Assembly: GCA_036873755.1 (NCBI GenBank)
Contig: JAVTVY010051539.1
Span: 62,001-126,000 of the forward strand
Length of the DNA stretch: 64,000 nt
DNA from: Hanleya hanleyi
Taxonomy: Eukaryota; Mollusca; Polyplacophora; Lepidopleurida; Hanleyidae
Direction of reading: 5' to 3'
This document shows, in pieces, positions 47,600 through 61,000 of this stretch. Below the pieces are notes generated by a model that saw only the letters and a list, made by a program, of their open reading frames with translations, did no database searches and had not been told where the DNA came from. A program made the translations under genes and the position numbers. Positions within the stretch are counted from its first letter, which is position 1; every line of letters starts with the position of its first letter.

Positions 47600-48450
47600 A
47601 TCTAACACTGGATTAGTTTGATTTAGGCCTGATCCAGGGCAATCTACTCAGGCTGTTTGCTGTCTCTCATGTTGTACAGTCTGTGAGGGCTGTTCATCAC
47701 TCTCCTGGTTTCTGTTTTGCTCGAGTAATACGAGTGATCACTCTCGTCAATATCAGTACTTCCCATTAGTTTGCAAGAGCGTGATCAAAGGCTCTCCTGA
47801 GGAAAGAGTTGTGCTAGAACTGATAGACCTGTTTGACGACTTTGTTTTTGCTGCGGATACAAATGCTATGTAGGCAATTTCATCAACATCATCACAGGCC
47901 TGTGCTGTAATATTTGCTGTAATTTAATTTTTTACAGTGTAAAAAAAATCTGTTCTTGGTCCCCACTCCCTCCATTTACACTTGGTGTACAAACTTTCTT
48001 TGACACCCCTCCCCCCATGTACGCATACGCCCTATAAACATGAAGAAGAACAGACTTGATCATAATTTGTCACACATGCATACCAAATTGCGGCATTTGA
48101 ATATATAACACCTATTTAAGTTGGAATGTTGTACAATATGATAGCAGTTCTGCCGTGATTATCTGTAGAATCCTTAGCTTCTGCTCAAGTGCTCCTAATT
48201 CCAAATGTATGAAATGAAACTGCGCTAAGAACAACAGTCTGACGAAAAGTCCTGAGTGAGGGACGGCCTATTCCATGGGGGAAAAAAAAGATTTGAAAAG
48301 GTTATCAACTGATGATAACTCCGCTGATATCTATCTGATTTTGGTTCTGTTCAGTTACCATTAAACCAGAAGAGATACCGTATCCATTTCAGAAATTAAG
48401 ATGTTGATAAATATTCGTAGTTCAGTGGCGAAAAATTTACCAGAAAAAAA
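47600..48450. other. Start of IQGAP intron 2
   Basis: No coding signal after the exon 2 donor. Words like GAGTGATCACTCTC near 47720 also occur near 38370, hinting at a dispersed repeat I could not delimit. Confidence 0.35.
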
Positions 48451-48452
48451 AA

Positions 48453-48866
48453 ATGGTGTCGATTAGCCAGGAATTTCCATGATGTGCTGGCACTAGGTTT
48501 TGATCACTTTCCTTGAAAACGCATCCATACAATAAAAATCTAAACACATATTTTTCATTGCGATTATTATGGGATAATGAAACTATAAATATCATTTCTG
48601 TATCTTCAGCCATTTTCTTATAATGTTTACTGGAAAACATGTAACACGATTTGTGAGGAATTCTGCTGAAATTTGCCCACTTCAAGAGTACAGTTCCAAC
48701 ACCTCATCGGCTGAAGATGCAGAAATGATATTTGTATTTTCATGATCCTACAATACTCGAGATAAAAATATGTATTACATGTAGATTTGTGGATGTGTTT
48801 TCAAGGAAAGTGATCAAAACCTAGGGTCAGTATATCGCTGGAAAATTCCCGGAAAATCGACACCAT
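48453..48866. mobile_element. 414-bp foldback element
   Basis: ATGGTGTCGATT and TAGGTTTTGATCACTTTCCT on the left are matched by AGGAAAGTGATCAAAACCTA and AATCGACACCAT on the right. Pairing extends over about 100 bp per arm with gaps. Target duplication not resolved because of a poly(A) flank. Confidence 0.8.
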
Positions 48867-49034
48867 CTTTTACGTGAACTAAACCATAGAATGGAAGGTC
48901 TTTTGTAACTTGGCCTGTTTACTTCGAAAATCAAATTTCCTGTGTGTGCTACCTATAGAATCGAGCAAAGGCTCAAGTTCACCGGGCAAAAGTTTCCTAA
49001 GCTAACGCTAAAATTTGTAAATTTCTATTCTTAA

Positions 49035-49183
49035 AGTGATCGTAAACCCTCAATTATAGTTTCCATCAAATGAAAGACCATTGCGAACATTGTCGAAAAA
49101 TATTTTTTGTAATTTTTTACGATTTTATTACACAGAGTAAACTGCAAATAAAGCATGGTATTCTATGGTGGTCTGTTGCAATC
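49035..49183 (-). repeat. Dispersed repeat shared with 9524-9672
   Basis: Reverse complement of the block at 9524-9672, ending CATGGTATTCTATGGTGGTC. Same unrecognised family. Confidence 0.75.
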
Positions 49184-49419
49184 ATATTTAGGTCCAATGA
49201 CATCACACTGCCTTAATACATATATTTCAAACTGTATGCACTTTGCAATGCTTGATTCAAGCTTAAGGTGTGTATACTTTGAGTTTCAACACAGAGTGAC
49301 GTCACTGTTCCAATGTGCATGTTTCACCAAACGGGGAAATTAAATGCAAGATTCAAAATGAAAGTTTTCGCATGTACAATGTACAGTATACATATATATT
49401 CATTTGGGCCATTCTGTTC

Positions 49420-49635
49420 CAGGGCTTCGTTTCTAGTGTGAGTGATAGCTCACTTGCACGCAAACACTCACCTAAATTTGTGTCACGAGAGTGATTTATA
49501 GCTCACGTAAACTGTCACATTTTATGTTGTATTCTATTGCAACCACTCACCTGACTTTCAAATACCCTCACAGGTCTGAATATTTTGATGTGAGCTATTT
49601 TCAGCTCTCGCACTAATTCTAAACAGGAAGCCCTG
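49420..49635. mobile_element. 216-bp CAG-ended MITE with 6-bp target duplication
   Basis: The ends CAGGGCTTCGTTTCTAG and CTAAACAGGAAGCCCTG are imperfect inverted repeats. CTGTTC flanks both sides (49414-49419 and 49636-49641). The inside has several GTGAGTGATAGCTCAC-like words. hAT-like by its ends, non-coding. Confidence 0.75.
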
Positions 49636-49930
49636 CTGTTCAGCAAGACTTGATACATTATTATTAATGGGCTGATACATTAATACAATGTGCTGATACA
49701 TTAGTGTGCTGATACATTAATAATCAGCTCTTAGCCTGATAGGAATGTTATAACTGTTAAGATAAATTTATAATATACATGTATATCCTAGAAGGACTGG
49801 ACATACTGCTTTAATAAATTTGACCCCTTAATCAAATTAAGCAGTGTGTGGTGATTAATCTGTCCTATCACCTGTCTTCACCTTAAACTGGATACATGTA
49901 GTTGTATTAATAGGAGGGCTCCTGGGGATT

Positions 49931-50900
49931 TATGGAAAGCCATCAGTGTCATAACCTCTGGTTTTCCACACGTGGTAATTCGATTTTCCACGCGTGGAAA
50001 ATCCAGCCAATGGTTTGGCTTGTAATTACCACGTGTGGATATTTCGACCAATTACTTAACTTGGAAATACCACACGTGGAAATTATTTACCACGTGTGGA
50101 AAATATTCACCAATGATAGAACTGGGAATACCACGTGTGGAAATTATTTACCACACGTCGTATTTATCACCCAATCATTGAATTCGGAAATACGACGCGT
50201 GGTAAATAATTTCCACGCGTGGTATTTCACTGGGTTTTTCACACGTGGTAATTCTCTTTTCCACACGTGGTAATTCTATTTTCGAATCCACCGATCAAAT
50301 CAATCTTTACAGAAAGCAGATACACGCACTTTGACTCTGACTTATCAGTCGTACGGTCGTCGACCCATACGACTCAGCCTCAGGTGCATGGAACTCCTGC
50401 ACTGCTCAACAAAAAACTTATTAAAGTTTGCTACACGTGCCTGTCTTTTATGAAATTGACAGTGTCCTGTTGCAGATTGTCTGTTCCAGCTAGACGAACA
50501 CATTCGGAGAACTGATACTTGAACCAAACAAACTGTCGATTTTCGCCATTCTGAAGGGACCAGCTTTCTTTGTTAAGCTCTCATTCATTGGCTGGGTAAA
50601 ATAAGATTTCGACGCGTGGATAAATGGGAATACCACGTGTCAAAATTATTTACCACGCGTCGTATTTCCGAATGCAATGATTGGGTGGTAAATACGACGT
50701 GTGGTAAATAATTTCCACACGTGGTATTCCCAGTTCTATCATTGGTGGATATTTTCCACACGTGGTAAATAATTTCCACACGTGGTATTTCCAAGTTGAG
50801 TAATTGGTCGAAATATCCACACGTGGTAATTACAAGTCAAACCATTGGCGAATTACCACGTGTGGAAAACCAGAGGTTATGACACTGATGGCTTTCCATA
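49931..50900. mobile_element. Foldback element packed with CCAC[AG][CT]GTGG palindromes, copy 2
   Basis: Nearly identical to 12899-13914, with the same TATGGAAAGCC...GGCTTTCCATA ends. It is flanked by GGGATT at 49925-49930 and 50901-50906. It differs by scattered substitutions and a deletion of about 46 bp in the right arm (near 50850) that removes two palindromes. The unique centre is conserved with few changes, so both copies are recent. Confidence 0.93.
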
Positions 50901-50906
50901 GGGATT

Positions 50907-51095
50907 GACCTGGGGTGTCATTGTGCACACTCCAGGTCATGGTAAGGACAGGCCTCAGGCCCTCAGGCCCTCAGAGAGCTTGTCCTAAGAGGCGACTAAC
51001 TGGGGCACCCATGGGGTTCCGGAGTGTGAAAAGAAATAGGATCCCACCCGTGGTACCCTACCTATGTGGTTTCCCAGTGTGAAAAGGAATTGGAG
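50907..51095 (-). repeat. Dispersed repeat shared with 31390-31985
   Basis: GGCGACTAACTGGGGCACCC and GTGGTTTCCCAGTGTGAAAA are the reverse complement of the block split at 31449. Confidence 0.75.
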
Positions 51096-51099
51096 CCAA

Positions 51100-52485
51100 A
51101 CGTCACGATATGACTGAAATAGTGTTGAAATTGATGTTAAATCATATTTCACTAACTCCTGTATTAATAGGAGGCTTGTTAATATGATCACAATGTCATT
51201 GTAGCCTGAGGCCCCTCGGGGACTGAAGAGAATTATGGGCTCACTGGTGTCCGGTCAAGCATAATAGATTTTTTGTGTGACCCATACCCCGAAGGCCCTT
51301 GAAAGTTACATGCAAAATCTGGTATTATTATTTTTTGCCATATTCAGCGAAGCACTTATAGTTAGAGAATTTATTGCTCTATTTGGACAGGTGGATTGTA
51401 TTGCCACCTGTATTGCCTTGGACAGCCCTGCATCACAACTGGCTGTTCCCGCCCGTTACTGGGGTACAGCTCCCACAACATTAACATTTAGTTGAAAATA
51501 GGCACATGTAAATTGCGATAAATAAAAAAAGTATGTATCCCCGGTGCCCGATTTGCTGATGCTATCGGCTGATCTATTGTTCTCGGCTCTGGTTTAGCGA
51601 GATTTGAGAGAATAGGTTGACCGACATGTAGCTTTGAAATACATGTACATGACTACTGATAGTTTTATAGATAGCCTAACTAACAATTTAGTATATGCAC
51701 ATCTCCGGCACTAAACAGCTGATGTACATCCACATACATGTCATTGATTCAATATCTAGAGCACCATTTTAGTCTTGATAAATGAATAAAATTAAACTGA
51801 TGCTATATAGCTAGTGTCATATTATCTGTACAGCTGCAGTTCTGCTCCACTCAGGACTTAATTATAGTCCATCCAAAGGACATACAATGCACAATGCATG
51901 ATCATCATGCACAGAACATACTGTATTCATCTGATGTTTATACTTTTACCATGTGTATCTTGTCAGTTAACTTCCTGAAAATACATAGACTGGCCTACAT
52001 GTCCATGAAACTGCTTGACAATTAAGAAATTGTGATTTAATGAGTATATGGGAAAGTGGGGGTTCCTTCATATGCAGGCTGTTTACAAGTATTTATATAT
52101 GTACATGTACACTCATGATCACGACAATACTGTTGACCTGATTCTATACATGTACAGTGTAGCTGTGAAAACCGTTACTGACATCTGTGACGCTACCGTT
52201 TATATCAATAGATATATGTGCATATATATGAATGTATTTACATGTATGTTGATATGTTTGTCCATATTATTGGTTCAGATTCTAACTTTAACTGGTTCCA
52301 GTTATTATAAGCCTAGAAGAGGCATCATGGTCTTTCTCACAAAATAAAGTTTGTATACATTTCTGATGATCATCTGATGTATGGAAGGTTAATTTGCTGT
52401 GTGGATTGTTCTTTCTATTAACACATGAAACAGTCTGATTAATTCCAAAGTTGGAGTGATGAAATTTGACATTAAAGTGTGATTG
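51100..52485. other. IQGAP intron 2 sequence
   Basis: Nothing recognised. TACATGTA strings are frequent. Confidence 0.35.
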
Positions 52486-52489
52486 ACGA

Positions 52490-53260
52490 CATTAGACATC
52501 CCATTTTAAATGGATGACATCCATGTATTATGACATGTGATATCCGGTATTGATGAATTGACTCTCATGTTGGTTTGATGGTGCTTGCCATATGATGTTT
52601 GCAGGCCTGTGCTGTAATAGTTCTTCAGAAAACATGTTGGAGGTTTACCATAGTCACACAATGGATGAAGTGTTGTAACCTGTGGCAGGTACATCAGTAT
52701 TAAATACATATGCTGAAACAAACAATTATGGTAACCCAAAAGAGGTCTTCTAAAACTGATATTGGAAAACTTCGTGAAAAACTGTGTTAACCCTTCACCG
52801 CACCAGCACAAGTCTATGTTTGGTTAATGATGGGATCACCCTTGTTTCATTGATGACATAATATATTATGACATGTGATATCCTATGTTTTTGCAAATGA
52901 CATTTAATATCCCATGTTTAATTTATGATCTATTGTGTAATCCCATATCTGATTGATGACGTCTGGCATCCCATGTTGGTTCATGGTATTACTCTACCAT
53001 GTTTGATTGGTTGACCTAAATATACCATGTCTTATTGATGGCATTTGATATCCCATTGATGAAAATTGATGACATACTGATGACAACTGCTGCCCATGTG
53101 TTACTGATGATATTGAATATCCCATGTCTTATTGATGACTTATTCGATAACCCATTTCTAAGGACAGTTGGCATTCGATGTCTTACTGATGACAATTGAC
53201 AATCCCATGTCTTAATGATGACAGTGGATATCCCATGTCTTATTGATGGCAAATGAGATG
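52490..53260. repeat. Degenerate array of ATCCCATGTCTTATTGATGAC
   Basis: Words of the form GATGACATTTGATATCCCAT, GTTTAATTGATG and GTCTTATTGATGAC recur roughly every 30-50 bp with heavy decay. The 119-codon - strand frame at 53016-53375 is a product of this repeat. Confidence 0.7.
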
Positions 53261-54012
53261 ACTCAGATCGGAATGCGATTTTCGTATTTACATGTAATAT
53301 CTCCTGCTCTAATTTGCTCTTATTGAGTGTATGCACAATATTCAAGATTGACCCCATCAAATCAAATCTTGACACACCTACCTAGGCCTTTTTGTATATG
53401 ATTACAGTACACTTGATCCTGGAGATGGCTTAGAGCTGATGCTGATGTCCACTTGTTGATATGCAGTTTAATGCTATCTGGCCTTGGAGGTTGGGGGGGG
53501 TGAGATTATGGCTCCCCTACCAAACGTTTTCCTCTATCTCTGGAATGACAAAAAAATGAAAGCTGACCCTCCGTGACTTTTTAGTTTGTCATATTGGGGT
53601 CATTTTGAGCCAATTTGCATAACCCCTCCAAGTAGAGATGGCAGCCATGTGTCGTTTTCGTCATTTTTCTTCAAAATTCCTGGTTTTCTTCGAGGAAAAT
53701 TGGGCAAAATCTAATTTATCATGCAGTTTTTGCAAAACAAACACATAACCAAACAAATTTAAAAAATCTGATCGAAAAATCAATTTGAAGTCATCAAAGT
53801 GACCATCTTGGATGTTTTTATATTTTCTGGTAGAGCTTGAACCAAGATTATCGTGTGGTAAGTTTGACCCTTGGTTTTAGAATACATGTGAAATTCTCCC
53901 ATCATCCAATGATTGGATTGTGTACCTAGCATAAATTCAAAAATAGTGTGGTAAGTTTTAGCCCCCTAGCTTAAGGGGTAAGAAAAATATTTAGGTGGGA
54001 CAAAATGGACCA

Positions 54013-54697
54013 AAATTAATACAAATTACCTGAATGTCTAGTGGGGAAACAGTTAATACTAATTACTTGAATGTCTAGTGGGGAAACAGTTAATACAAAT
54101 TACCTGAATTTTTAGTGGTGAAGCAGTTAATACAAATGATCTGGATGTCTAGTGGGGAATCAGTTAATAAATACAAATTACCTGAATGTCTAGTGTGGAA
54201 ACAGTTATAAATACAAATTATCTGAATGTCTAGTGGGGAAACAGTTAATAAATACAAATTACCTGAATGTCTAGTGGGGAAACAGTTAATACAAATTACA
54301 CATGTACCTGAATGTCTAGTGGGTAAACAATTAATACAAATTACCTGAATGTCTAGTGAGGAAACAATTAATACAAATTACCTGAATGTCTAGTGGGAAA
54401 ACACCTGAATGTCTGGTGGGAAAACAGTTAATACAAATTACCTGAATGTCTAGTGGGGAAACAGTTAATACAAATTACCTGAATGTCTAGTGAAGAAAGA
54501 GTTAATACAAATTACCTGACTGTCTAGTGGAGAAACAGTTAATACAGATTACCTGAATGTCTAGTGGGGAAACAATTAATACAAATTACCTTAATGTCTA
54601 GTGGGGAAACAGTTAATACAGATTACCTGAAAGTCTAGTGGGAAAACAGTTAATACAAATTACCTGAATGTCTAGTGGGAAAACAGTTAATACAAAT
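54013..54697. repeat. 37-bp minisatellite, 18 units
   Basis: The unit is TTAATACAAATTACCTGAAT followed by GTCTAGTGGGGAAACAG. Eighteen copies of the TCTAGTG word can be counted, with short insertions in a few units and one half-unit near 54404. Confidence 0.95.
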
Positions 54698-54880
54698 TTG
54701 ACAACTTTATGTGGGATGGCAAAATAGGAACTGAAAATATATACATGTATATCTGAATATAATATCAGGATATGAAAAGCTGTGACAACTATCAATGACC
54801 CTGGCTGAGGTTGCTTTAATAGTAATCGTGATCTAGAGCATGAAACGACTGTATGCTCACATTGCAACACCGAGAGAAGG

Positions 54881-54977
54881 TTGGTCATCACAGGGACAAT
54901 CCACGGAGTAAAGCTCAGTCGGTAGAGCATCGGTGCATTGAGCCGGGGTCGTGGGTTCGAATCCTGCTGATGACCAA
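54881..54977 (+). pseudogene. tRNA-like sequence in a hairpin
   Basis: AAGCTCAGTCGGTAGAGC (D arm and near-consensus A box) and GGTTCGAATCC (perfect B box) are correctly spaced. An anticodon-like stem TCGGT/GCCGG lies between them, with loop GCATTGA. The usual acceptor partner of the 3' TGATGAC is not next to the D arm but 18 bases upstream, where TTGGTCATCA pairs with TGATGACCAA over ten bases. Loop position 33 is C instead of T. These deviations suggest a tRNA-derived SINE head or tRNA pseudogene rather than a working tRNA. Confidence 0.6.
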
Positions 54978-55884
54978 TTTATTTTTTCTCTCTCAAATAT
55001 CATTTCATATGTATATGTATGCTCAGTGGCGGGCTATACGCCATACCAAATATCATTTCTTCAACTGAAAACATGTAAGCTATGATATCAGCACCGCCCG
55101 TCTCAAAACTAATCTTACAATTTTCATATTGTCTGTTCAAAGAGAGTTGAGAACTTTCTAATCAATATCATATACATGTACATGTACTTCTATCATGGAT
55201 AACCATTCCATTTGATATTATTTACATCTAAAGTTGTTGCTGTTTGTATATGTACATGTATAATATCTACTATTATGTTCCTTGGTTGTCATTAATGCTA
55301 TGTATTGTGTACATGTACTCTCTCACTTGGGTGTGATAATATAACCATGCTTATGTAAATATAGTCTTCATTTGTGCGATCAGGAGCCTTGATCACCAGC
55401 CAGAAAATGGACCGACTATGAAAAAATAGACCTCGTTCCATGAATTATTGGAATGAAAGGTGTCCTTAAACGGCTCCGAACTGCCATTGAATAAAGACGA
55501 CCAGTGTGACCCATGCTCAGTCAAGTGGCAATCTTCAATGGGGCTGGTGTTGCATACATGAATACCAAAAATTGCAGGGGTTTGTATAATGACTGCTTGA
55601 TGGTGGATAAAGTCGACATACAAAAAACCTTTATTCAGTTATTTCCTCTCGCCATCTCTGTTATGTGTACTCAGCTGAGGACAGTCTGTCAGTCAGTCAG
55701 TGTGAGTCATCCATGGGGATCTGATTTACCAGTCCTCAACCATTTTAGACTGTTGTAAACGGAAAACACAAGTTAATATTCGTTTATCTCGCAGTATATA
55801 TGCCTGGCAGATATAGCGAGCCACGAAAGTCTCTCCAACTCTCTGTCTGTCTGCCGAGAAGTCCATCCCATCCATATTGGTTCT

Positions 55885-56600
55885 CAACACAACTCCTCCT
55901 ACACTTTTGATATGGTTCACACGATACTTGGTGGATATTATGAGCACAGTCTGGAGATGTGTTGTGCTCTTCCCGTTGATGGAGGACTTTTCCTCACTGA
56001 GTTACTGCTCTTCACAGTTCAAAATACTGTAGATTAAATGATGTGTTGTCAATGCAACTCCTACACTTTGGATGCAGTTCACACAATACTTGATGGATAT
56101 TATCGGCACAGTCTGGAGATGTGTTGTGCTCTTCCCCTTGATGGAGGACTTTTCCTTACTGAGTTACTGCTCTTCATAGTTCAAAATACTGTGGATTAAA
56201 TATCTTGTCAACACAACTCCTCCTACACTTTTGATGTGGTTCACATGATACATGTACCTGGTGGATATTATCAGGGGCAAATACAGTTTTCTAATTTGGG
56301 CACCCTTTCTAGCCCTCTAATTTGGGCTAAATTAAGGTCCTTGAGTGGAATTACATGTTATTAGACCCTGGAAGTCTACAAAGTTCTCAAACAGATTTTT
56401 GTTGGTCTGAACAGAACACAGAATGCCCAGATGTTATCTAGTCAATTCTTTTTCAATCCTGGAAGAAATCAAAAAGTCTGTAATTTGGACTTTTTGGAGA
56501 CGAGCTGTAATTTGGGCACCTTTTAAAGGGTAGCAAAACAGGCCTGTATTTGCCCCTGATTATGGACACAGTGTGGAGAACTGCATGTACTGTGATGTGA
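55885..56600. repeat. About 160-bp tandem repeat, three units
   Basis: The units contain CTCCTACACTTTTGATATGG, TTGGTGGATATTAT, CACAGTCTGGAGATGTG and TGATGGAGGACTTTTCC. Units start near 55885, 56050 and 56212. The third is interrupted by the insertion at 56272-56558 and resumes with GGACACAGTGTGGAG. Confidence 0.85.
56272..56558. mobile_element. 287-bp CAG-ended element with 5-bp target duplication
   Basis: The ends CAGGGGCAAATACAG and CTGTATTTGCCCCTG are perfect 15-bp inverted repeats. ATTAT flanks both sides. The two preceding units of the 160-bp repeat give the empty site (GGATATTATGAGCACAG and GGATATTATCGGCACAG). Inside, TAATTTGGGCACC occurs near both ends. hAT-like ends, non-coding. Confidence 0.9.
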
Positions 56601-56970
56601 TGTACATGTATGTGATGTACAAGTTGTACATATTGTACATCATTGAGTTCATAAACAAAGAAATGCAGCTGTTCTCCTTCTTCTCAGTTCTTCTGGTGGC
56701 TCTCACTTAGGTTAGAGAAATGTGAAATGGCTGCAGTGAGACACTAGGTGTTACCTTTGGTCAATCTTCCTAGTAAGGTTATAGTCTTCAGGCCTCTACA
56801 TGTATATGCTACCTAAATGCTTCGCATCTGGACTGCTTGATGTACCCAGATAGAGTATTCTTCTCATTGTCTTGTGGCGCTAACTTCTAAGAGCCTAATA
56901 ATTAAACACCACACAATTTGCTCAATCTCCGTTGTACATGTATACTATGTATCTGGCATTATTAACTAAC

Positions 56971-58073
56971 CAGTGTTCGAATTGGTAAGCCAAAAATGTA
57001 ACCAGCTCGCAAATATTTCCACTACTCCGACGCGAACTGAACTCTTCGAAATCCCCACCCCCCAGTTGAAATCCTGCCTATATTAAGATGGGCTCTTCCC
57101 AAGTCCGAATTGTCAGTGATTTTCATCAAAAATCACCAGAAATTGTCATCAAAAGTAGGTCAGCTCAGAACTTGCTGGTAACAGTCCCCTAATGCACCTT
57201 TATGCAAAAAATCACGGTTCTAATGTCAACGATTTTCCTTATTTTGCCGACGAAAGGATTCGGATGGACTCACTCACTCACTCACTGACTGACTACTGGA
57301 CAATTTGCAGATGGTACTGACTGACTACCGGACAATTTGCAGATGGTAGCCTACTTCGTAGGAAAAAGATGATCTGAGAACATTTGTCATCATGAATATA
57401 TGTGTTGGTTGCTACTGAACAAGGAATTAATAATTGTGCATAGTCTTGAATTTCTTGAGTGCGTGTGAAGATAAATCACATACGACAAACCCGGTCGGCT
57501 AGACGTTGACGGCGACTTTGACTGTGTCGTCGAGAAACACTGCTTCAACAAACGCCATTTCAAGCCAAAAAATCTTTAGATTTCTTTCGAAGTTGATGGA
57601 GAATATGTTTAAAATTGTCCTGGTGTAAACATAATCAGGTCGACTGAAGCGTAATCACGTTGCTGATTTCTCGATTTCCAACCTGGAAGTGGGTGCTTCA
57701 TTTCCTGAAAAGATCGTCAACCTGCCGCCAAGGTATGTTGACAGTGCGCGCAGTGCTTTATGGTTGTTGATGTTGTCGTATAACGCGGCCTTGGTCGTGA
57801 TTTCATTGGAATTTGCTGAAAAATTGTTTAGACTCCCACGATTTTATTTAGACTCAGTCGGGTAACCGAAAACAGACATTTCTTTTGGTCTTATATATTT
57901 CATTCTTCATTCTTTACAAATTGTGCGGAGATATCCAGAGAAATAGTTTACAAAATGAACTGAGAGCTTTTTTGTTACCAGTTCGACAGACTTGTTGTTC
58001 AGTGACTCACACCAGTCTGTTTTATTTTTTCACCAGTCTCTGACTGACGGACACGTGCCAAATTCGAACTCTG
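56971..58073. mobile_element. 1.1-kb CAG-ended element with 5-bp target duplication
   Basis: The ends CAGTGTTCGAATTGG and CCAAATTCGAACTCTG are imperfect inverted repeats. CTAAC flanks both sides (56966-56970 and 58074-58078). It contains an ACTC microsatellite (57270) and a duplicated TACTGGACAATTTGCAGATG block (57295-57350). No transposase domain seen. Confidence 0.78.
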
Positions 58074-58079
58074 CTAACT

Positions 58080-61000
58080 ACTTGGGGAACTAAAATTCAG
58101 GTACCTGTGCCATACAAATTTAACCTAAGTAACATTCCATTTGTCCTTTATTTAAAAATATAAAAAAAATCAGAACACTGTGTGGTGAAAATACAATGTA
58201 TCGCACGATAGCAGATTTTGTGTTTGAAATACTGTTAGACCTTACAAGAGAGAACGGTATTATCATCCGAAATCTTGAACTGCTAAAAACTCAAAAGCAA
58301 ACGACTATTCCTCGTACATACATGTCTATTGAGTGTGAAGTCATGCCAAGCATTTGTTCATGTACATGTGTATCAAATATGGGTATTTATGAATTCTAAG
58401 CAATGCAGTGGATGGAGTAACAGGCTGAGGGTAAACGACCCAACCGGTGAAACAGCAGTCCACTGTAACATATATTAAGGCCACACTACTCACTTCCTAG
58501 AGGGATTTCCTCCACTGCTGGATGGCTGATGACTGCTGAAATTTTTTTTTATCTGGGCTTAAGAGACTCCTGCACTTCTTAGACTTACAAATTCTAATTC
58601 AAACAAGCAAAAATTTGGATTAGTATCATGGGAGAGATCTTCCAAATTATGACTCAAACTACATGTAGGTTTTAATCTATTTTAACACCTGATAGCATGT
58701 ATAGCCAGGGGTTATATTGTGATACTGCATAGACCTGGAATCCTAATAATGCTGGAGATTGGAAATTGTGTTCATTTTATTTATCTCGGGGTGTCCTATA
58801 TCATATATGTACAGTCTATTTTTTACTACAGAATTATTTGTCTTTCACCATGCCCTGCACATCGAAGCTTTTGTGGCTATAATTGATGGCAACCAGAATT
58901 TTGGTAGATGTACATGTGCCATTGTGTGATACATGTGTGTGATGATTCACCATGCTATCCCCTGAAGTTGAATAAAACATCCTTTGAGATCCTTGTTTTG
59001 ATAGTCCGATTGGAGATTACCCATGTTGCATCGGTCATCATTTTTACTACATGTTGATTCTTGATTCGTTCGGTGTTTTTGTGGTGATCAGGGGAGTAAT
59101 AATACATGTAGCACTGGTATACAGTAAATGGGCACTCTCCAGTGGAAGAGAAGCCATCCACAGTAATTACAAAGCCAAGCCCCAAAGTATGTAGGTTTAC
59201 AGTATGGTTTGCTATTGCACCAGAGCAACTTTACAGCCTAACCATACGTACTTTCACATAAAAAAGTCATCCTTTAAAAAATAAGGCTATCCTTAAAAAA
59301 TATTTGTTGGCTGTAACCCAAGCCTACCTCCGAAATTTGGGTCTGTAGGTCATTCATTTTTTCTTAAGATCAGGTTTTCCTTAGGAGGGTGGAAAATGTT
59401 ATTTGGTCCGCATACCAAGGTCATTTGAAAATGCCATTAAAAAACCTCATCCTAACTCCTGTACTTCTGAAGTTACATGACTGATAAAGCGTGGTGAATG
59501 TTCCTCAGACAAATCAGTTTGCGTAATTTTGCCCACGTGACCTCTATCCGCCAACAGATAAGAAGCGCATAGACAGTGGCTGGAAAAATGGAATTACATC
59601 ATTTTCAATCCAATCGAATCCTCCGTTTTATTTTCGCCATCCGTCCCAGGTTATGTCATGTAAAGAAAGGGGAAAGGTCACGCTTTCCAGTGCGAATTGC
59701 AAATGGCCGAGTACAACTCTAGATAAACACAGTCAAATGCGATCGAAAAAAGATGATTTCTCCGTTGAATTTTGACGTTTTCAAGTCGAATTTTAACAGT
59801 TCTCAGGGAATTGATCGTCAGCAGGTCACTTTTGTCAGGGGAAATAATCGGCGAAAGGGTTAAGGAAGAAATGTAGCAAGATATTATTGAACTCGGTTAA
59901 TGTTTTTTTCTGAGAAGATAATGAATCCTTGACATCAGGGTCCTTGAACAAATTCCAAGCTTAGTTCCCTTATTTAGAACACAAATGCATCGTAGTTCAT
60001 ATCTGTACGAAGCATCTGACTTTATTGCAATCGCTCTTGCAAAATCCAGAGATTTACCTAATGCAGCCCCATGTTCGCTACTTTCCGAGAGAAAGAGGCA
60101 GAATTTAGAGTTGAAAGAGAATGTTTGAATGTAAAGACAATAAAATCTGGTGACAGTTTATATTTTTGGCTATGTCAGATGTGCAGAAGTGTACATTTGA
60201 AGTCAAACATGTGCACAGTTACCTTCAGGATTTGGTATATTTTTGGGGACATCTTGAAACTTCTCGCAATGTGCACAATGGACTCTGATATTGTTTCACG
60301 TGATGCACACAGACGTGTCGATTGGTTCATCAGACCGAACTTCAAGCAGAGACAAATTTGAGATCAAAAATGAACCAATGAATGATGGTAAAACTGACAC
60401 ACCTCCAGAAAATCTAAACTGTGTCATGGTGAGCAGAAAGAGAAATCGAAATGCAGCCACATTCAGATCAGGAATCACTAACTCAGGGACATGTTTACAC
60501 TTCAGTCAACTTGATCATCAGTCCCAGGACTATTTTAAACATATCCCATATCAACAGCAGAAGAAATATACTGAGTGTATATGCCTTGAAATGGTGTTTG
60601 TCAAGCCATGGTGTGCAGATACGTCCAGTCAGCTCTATTTTTTTTCAAGTCTGTGATGGAAACATTCCGATTCTTGCTCATGCTTGGCGAACATTTTACC
60701 TTCATTTTCCTGAGAGCGGAGACAGGGGAGACAACTTTGATATTCCAAAATAGAAAAAAAATATGACCTGTCTGAAACTCGGTGGAAACAAGTTTTCAGT
60801 CGGCGGATTTTTGCACACACAGAAGGGTTATGTGCAACAAACTTATTATTAAGGATGGCCTTAATAGTACATTAATTGCTGGCCCTTGACGACTATGTGT
60901 TGTACTTGCCTTGAAATGTCAGAATGAATATGTAATGTAATTGCACAATCAAATACTCTGTTGTTTTTTACAACAGATATTAAGCACTCGGAATAATCGT

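Noticed and set aside
53016..53375. 119-codon - strand frame
   Set aside because: It is largely the degenerate ATCCCATGTCTTATTGATGAC array read in reverse.
54013..54697. CRISPR-like regular repeats
   Set aside because: The 37-bp units abut with no unique spacers and the window is animal DNA, so it is a minisatellite.
60071..60753. Overlapping + strand frames of 96, 121 and 100 codons
   Set aside because: Three frames overlap without domain matches or splice logic, and they lie deep in IQGAP intron 2.
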